A stretch of 64,000 nucleotides of DNA, taken from Acetobacter orleanensis. Its GTDB lineage: Bacteria; Pseudomonadota; Alphaproteobacteria; Acetobacterales; Acetobacteraceae. Each line of letters opens with the position of its first letter. Within the stretch, counting starts at the first letter, position 1. A program made the position numbers and the translations under genes. This document shows, in pieces, positions 60,573 through 64,000 of the stretch. The notes beneath the pieces were generated by a model that was not told the origin of the DNA, did not search any database, and saw nothing but the letters and a program-made list of their open reading frames with translations. Where the stretch lies: assembly GCF_001581005.1 (NCBI RefSeq), contig NZ_LHZV01000064.1, positions 62,001 through 126,000 of the forward strand, written 5' to 3'.

Positions 60573-60797
60573 ATGGACATCGCTGCAGCCCGGGAAATCG
60601 GTGCAGGTATCGCCGTGATCGCCCTCGCCGGCGTTGGTATCGGCCTCGGCAACATCTTTTCAACGCTGGTGAGCAGCATTGCTCGTAACCCGGCTTCTCG
60701 TCCGCATGTGTTCGGTCTGGGCATGCTGGGCTTCGCGCTGACAGAAGCTATCGCGCTGTTCGCGCTTCTCATCGCGTTCCTGATCCTGTTCGTCTAA
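60573..60797 (+). CDS. atpE: ATP synthase F0 subunit c
   Basis: 74 residues from the ATG at 60573 (AAGGAAG upstream; an in-frame GTG 9 nt before is less likely). Two membrane helices joined by the polar loop ARNPASRP. The proton carrier is E58 in [11 protein letters not shown]. The glycine-rich first helix has [10 protein letters not shown]. Confidence 0.98.
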   Translation: MDIAAAREIGAGIAVIALAGVGIGLGNIFSTLVSSIARNPASRPHVFGLGMLGFALTEAIALFALLIAFLILFV

Positions 60798-60827
60798 TAA
60801 AACGGTAGGAAAAGGGAGGCTTTACCT

Positions 60828-61427
60828 GTGGGTGTCATGATGAAGATTGTCCGTGCCGGTTTACTCGCTACGGTATCCGGCGTGTCTCTTCTGGTAATGG
60901 CTGCACCTGGTGCACACGCCGCAGGGATGCCTCAGCTTGATTTTCACAACCCTCTGGTGACCGGTCAGGTCATCTGGGGGGGTGTGATCTTCCTTGGCTT
61001 TTATCTGGTATTGAGCCAGATCATGCTGCCGCGCGTTGGGCGGGTTCTGGAAGACCGGAGCAAGCGCATCTCGGGTGATCTCGATGTTGCACGCTCTGCC
61101 AAGCAGGATGCGGACAAAGCTGTGGCGGAACTCCAGCAGGCGCGTAAAGACGCCATGGCTGAAGCTCAGGCCAATCTGCAGAAAACGCTGGATGCTGAAC
61201 AGCAGGCGGCGGATAAAAAGCTGGCGGACATCAACGCCCGTCTTTCAGCTGAAATTGCCGATGCTGAAAAACGTATTGCTGCCGAAAAAGCTCAGGCTTT
61301 CGGTACGCTCAAAGAAATTGCCGCGGATACCACCCAGGCGCTTGTAAGCCGCCTGACAGGTGTCACGCCCGACGCCCAGCTTGTGGCGCAGAAGGTTGAC
61401 GGCGCGATCGCGCACCAGAATATCTGA
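60828..61427 (+). CDS. atpF': ATP synthase F0 subunit b' (second b-type subunit)
   Basis: 199 residues from GTG 60828 (GGGAGG 9 nt upstream; ATG 60837 is an alternative). A signal-like hydrophobic N-terminus ending in GAHA is followed by the membrane helix (~45-65) and a long charged coiled coil (~70-165). With AtpF it forms a heterodimeric stalk, as in photosynthetic bacteria and Alphaproteobacteria. Confidence 0.93.
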   Translation: MGVMMKIVRAGLLATVSGVSLLVMAAPGAHAAGMPQLDFHNPLVTGQVIWGGVIFLGFYLVLSQIMLPRVGRVLEDRSKRISGDLDVARSAKQDADKAVAELQQARKDAMAEAQANLQKTLDAEQQAADKKLADINARLSAEIADAEKRIAAEKAQAFGTLKEIAADTTQALVSRLTGVTPDAQLVAQKVDGAIAHQNI

Positions 61428-61451
61428 CCGGCTCCGGGAGAATTTATAGTC

Positions 61452-61955
61452 ATGTCTGGCATTTTTCACGAAGCAGGTTTCTGGGTCGCTGTTTCTTTTG
61501 TTCTGTTCTTCGTCTTCTTTGGCCGTAAGGTCTGGGCGCCGATCACAACCATTCTGGACAGCCGCGCAGCGCGTATCCGGCATGAGTTGGACGAATCCGC
61601 TCAGTTGCGCCGGGAAGCCGAGCAGATGCTGGAAGATGCCACGCGTGAGCGTGAGCAGGCGCTGGTTGAAGCCAAAACCATGGTTGAACAGTCTCTGCAT
61701 CATGCGGCCGTGTTGGCTGAAAAAGCCCGTGCGGAAGCAGAAGCTGCTGTAGAGCGCCACGAGCAGATGGCGCGTGACCGGATTGCTGCTGTAGAACGCG
61801 CGGCCATCAAGGAAGTGCGTCAGGCTGCGGTTGATGTGGCGATTGAAGCCGCGCGCGGTGTTCTGGGTCAGTCTCTCGACCAGCAGAAAGCCGAAGCACT
61901 GGTTGATCAGGCTATTGCGAACCTGCCGACCGCGCTCGCACGTCGTGCAGCCTGA
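61452..61955 (+). CDS. atpF: ATP synthase F0 subunit b
   Basis: 167 residues. An N-terminal membrane helix (EAGFWVAVSFVLFFVFFG) and a long Ala/Glu/Arg coiled coil with REQALVEAKTMVEQSL. It is 24 nt after atpF'. The F1 genes (atpHAGDC) are not in this window, consistent with the split alphaproteobacterial arrangement. Confidence 0.95.
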   Translation: MSGIFHEAGFWVAVSFVLFFVFFGRKVWAPITTILDSRAARIRHELDESAQLRREAEQMLEDATREREQALVEAKTMVEQSLHHAAVLAEKARAEAEAAVERHEQMARDRIAAVERAAIKEVRQAAVDVAIEAARGVLGQSLDQQKAEALVDQAIANLPTALARRAA

Positions 61956-61980
61956 TCGCTCGTTTGCTGATTGATCTGGC

Positions 61981-62736
61981 TTGAACGCGCGCTCTTCTTC
62001 CCGGAATGCTGTCACTCCGGTTCTGAGTATCGTTATTGCCGTTCTGGATGAACGGGATAATCTCCCGTTTGTCTGTCAGGAACTGGCGGAGGCTCTCGAG
62101 CACCTGCCGGAAACTGAAGTTGTTTTTGTGGATGATGGCAGCCGGGATAATACCGTGGCCGTCCTCCAGAAAATGCGGGCCGAAGTTTTGCCCGGCCTGC
62201 GTGTTCTCTCCCATGATCATTGCTGTGGAAAATCCGCCGCTTTGCGCACCGGTATTACAGCCGCGCGTGGTGAATGGATTGCAACCATTGATGGTGATGG
62301 TCAGGATGACCCGCGTGAGCTGATTGATCTGCTCCGGCTGGCCCGTTCCGCCAACGGCACACCACCGCTGGTGGTGGGTGTCCGTAGGAAGCGGAAAGAT
62401 GGTTGGTCCCGCCGGTTTGCTACCCGGTTTGCCAATGGTCTGCGCCGCCGCCTGCTGCGGGATGACTGCCCGGATACGGGCGCGCCTATCAAACTTTTCC
62501 AGCGGGAAGCGTTTTTGAAGCTGCCTCAGTTTGAGGGGCTGCACCGCTTCCTGCCTGCGCTGCTTGCGTCTTATGGCGTGCCGCTGCTGTGCCATCCGGT
62601 CAAGCATCGCCCCCGCCTGCATGGCCAGTCCAAATATACCAATTTCAACCGTGCGCTCGTGGGTATCCGCGATCTGCTGGGTGTCATCTGGCTGCGGAAC
62701 CGTACCCGCCTGCCGCGTTCGGTTCGCGAATGCTAA
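61981..62736 (+). CDS. Glycosyltransferase family 2 (polyprenyl-phosphate sugar transferase-like)
   Basis: 251 residues from TTG 61981, 25 nt after atpF. GT-A fold: VLSIVIAVLDERDNLP, VFVDDGSRDNT, KSAALRTGI and IATIDGDGQDDP (metal/donor site). HRPRLHGQSKYTNFNRA matches dolichol-phosphate mannose synthase and ArnC-type enzymes, but no C-terminal membrane helices follow. It probably loads a sugar onto undecaprenyl phosphate for the ArnT-like protein encoded next; the reading frames overlap by 7 nt. Confidence 0.88.
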   Translation: MNARSSSRNAVTPVLSIVIAVLDERDNLPFVCQELAEALEHLPETEVVFVDDGSRDNTVAVLQKMRAEVLPGLRVLSHDHCCGKSAALRTGITAARGEWIATIDGDGQDDPRELIDLLRLARSANGTPPLVVGVRRKRKDGWSRRFATRFANGLRRRLLRDDCPDTGAPIKLFQREAFLKLPQFEGLHRFLPALLASYGVPLLCHPVKHRPRLHGQSKYTNFNRALVGIRDLLGVIWLRNRTRLPRSVREC

Positions 62737-64000
62737 CTCCACGCTGGGGGCAGCGAAGCCTGTCCGGGCGTGCGCTGGCTTTGCTCGGTTTATTCGCGTT
62801 TTTCCTGTTTCTGCCCGGCCGGGCCTCCACCCCTCCGTTTGACCGTGATGAGCCGCGCTATATGGAAGCGACGGCCCAGATGCTGGAGAGCGGCAATTTT
62901 GTGGATGTCCGCTTTCAGGACAAGCCCCGCTATCTGCAACCCGCCGGAATTTACTGGCTGGAAGCGGCTTCCGTTGCCGCGACCGGCACGCTGAAAAGCC
63001 GCGCCGTGTGGGCCTACCGTCTGCCATCCCTGCTGGCGATGACAGCCTCTGTCGTGCTCACTGCTTGGATGGCGTCCGTCCTGTTTGGCGCGACTGCCGG
63101 GTTGGGGGCGGGGATGTTGCTGATGGTTTCTGTGCTGGTGACGGCAGAAAACCGGATGGGCACCATTGATTCCACCCTGCTGCTTACCGTTCTGCTCGCG
63201 CAAGCTGGCCTGTTACGGGCGCTGTGCGACCGTGAGGCGGGACGTGTCACACCTGTTAAGACGGCTCTGCTCTATTGGGGTGCTATCGGGTGCGGGCTGA
63301 TGCTGAAGGGGCCGGTTATTCTCATTCCGTCTCTGGCAACCCCCCTCTGTCTTGCGGCTGTGGAACGGAATTTCAGTCTATGGCGCAGGCTCCGGCCTGT
63401 GTGGGGCTGGCTGGTGTCGCTCGCTATTCTGCTGCCGTGGTGCGTGGCGATTGGTGTGGTGAGCCACGGCGAGTTTTTCCGTCGTGCCGTGGGGACCAAT
63501 TTTCTGGGTAAGGTCGCATCTGGCCAGCAGGCGCATGGTTTACCGCCCGGTTATCATCTGCTGGTTTTTCTCATCGCTTTCTGGCCGGGCTCTTTTTTCG
63601 CGGCGGCGGCGTTGCCTGCTGTCTGGAAAAATCGGGCACTTCTGCCCGTAAAATATCTGCTGTGCTGGATTATCCCGCATTGGGTGGTGTTTGAGGCGAT
63701 TGCGACCAAACTCCCACATTACGTCCTGCCCACTTATCCGGCGATTGCCATCCTGACAGCGGGCATGCTTGCGCAGGGTTCCCCGGTCTGGGCTGGCTGG
63801 CCACGAGCCCTCTGGGCGCGCTTTGGGTTGGGGGTTTATGGCGTGTTGTGGGCCGTTGCCGGCGTTGCGCTGGCACTGGCAGGCCCCTTGCTGCTGTGGA
63901 AGCTGGAGCACGTCGTCTCCCCTGCTGCTCTCATTCTCACGGCGGGTAGCCTACCGCTGCTTGGGCTTTCCATATTTTTTATCTGGCGTTCGGAACTGCG
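62730..64000 (+). CDS. ArnT/PMT-like membrane glycosyltransferase (3' end beyond right edge)
   Basis: Partial: 423 residues are visible, open to the window end. The ATG at 62730 overlaps the GT2 gene by 7 nt. Many membrane segments. The first periplasmic loop has the GT39/GT83 motif FDRDEPRYMEA with the catalytic Asp/Glu, and KPRYLQPAGIYWL, then KLPHYVLPTYPAIAIL. Such enzymes move a sugar from a polyprenyl-phosphate donor to lipid A or proteins on the periplasmic side. With the GT2 gene it forms a lipid-linked sugar transfer pair; the acceptor is unknown. Confidence 0.88.
   Translation, partial: MLTPRWGQRSLSGRALALLGLFAFFLFLPGRASTPPFDRDEPRYMEATAQMLESGNFVDVRFQDKPRYLQPAGIYWLEAASVAATGTLKSRAVWAYRLPSLLAMTASVVLTAWMASVLFGATAGLGAGMLLMVSVLVTAENRMGTIDSTLLLTVLLAQAGLLRALCDREAGRVTPVKTALLYWGAIGCGLMLKGPVILIPSLATPLCLAAVERNFSLWRRLRPVWGWLVSLAILLPWCVAIGVVSHGEFFRRAVGTNFLGKVASGQQAHGLPPGYHLLVFLIAFWPGSFFAAAALPAVWKNRALLPVKYLLCWIIPHWVVFEAIATKLPHYVLPTYPAIAILTAGMLAQGSPVWAGWPRALWARFGLGVYGVLWAVAGVALALAGPLLLWKLEHVVSPAALILTAGSLPLLGLSIFFIWRSEL

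Overview
The window looks like chromosomal DNA of an acetic acid bacterium (Acetobacteraceae, Alphaproteobacteria; probably Acetobacter or a close relative). Evidence: the YlxR protein carries a C-terminal L7Ae-like domain; the tmRNA gene is circularly permuted (two-piece); the F0 genes stand apart from F1 in the order atpI-atpB-atpE-atpF'-atpF; sspB is of the alphaproteobacterial type; and Hint-domain surface proteins are present. No rRNA, tRNA, CRISPR array, intact insertion sequence or prophage was seen.

Layout. 1-1304 (minus): a membrane-anchored AAA+ ATPase, cut by the left edge, and its coupled membrane partner. 1532-7509 (plus): rimP-nusA-ylxR-infB-rbfA, preceded by a terminator-like hairpin only 3 nt before the rimP start. 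7522-10541: an Lrp-type regulator divergent from alr-dadA (alanine racemase and D-amino-acid dehydrogenase). 10842-15300: an exported glycoamylase-like protein, a VOC protein, class I fumarase and the ClpXP adaptor SspB. 15520-15833 (minus): the permuted tmRNA gene, encoding the tag ANDNTEVLAVAA, directly upstream of sspB. 15939-24936: HPP membrane protein, thyX, two small proteins, mrp, opgC, a DegP-type protease, a FUSC-like protein and a quinone oxidoreductase. 25126-26226: a 37-residue membrane microprotein and an exported protein with a Pro/Ala tail.

26361-33798 is an accessory-looking segment: an acyltransferase, then aspT-aspD-asparaginase-outer-membrane protein. It is bordered by about 0.7 and 0.6 kb of gene-free DNA, partly very AT-rich. 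Together the genes can take asparagine to aspartate in the periplasm, exchange aspartate for alanine and decarboxylate aspartate inside, which consumes protons. That would suit an acidophilic lifestyle.

34432-43715: ilvD (minus), pstC-pstA-pstB-phoU without pstS, a lipoprotein with two retropepsin-like domains, an anchored protein of unknown function, and rplM-rpsI. 44026-49071 is the most unusual gene. It encodes 1681 residues joining AIDA-like adhesin repeats (including 11 tandem 38-residue units), a Hint self-processing domain, two copies of a beta-rich domain and a C-terminal GT4-type glycosyltransferase. 49184-55654: an S10 peptidase, a secreted protein with near-identical 29-residue repeats, a DEAD-box helicase and a porin-like protein. 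55819-64000: gloA, dapF-mtaB-ftsY, the F0 ATP synthase operon, and a GT2/ArnT-like glycosyltransferase pair running off the right edge.
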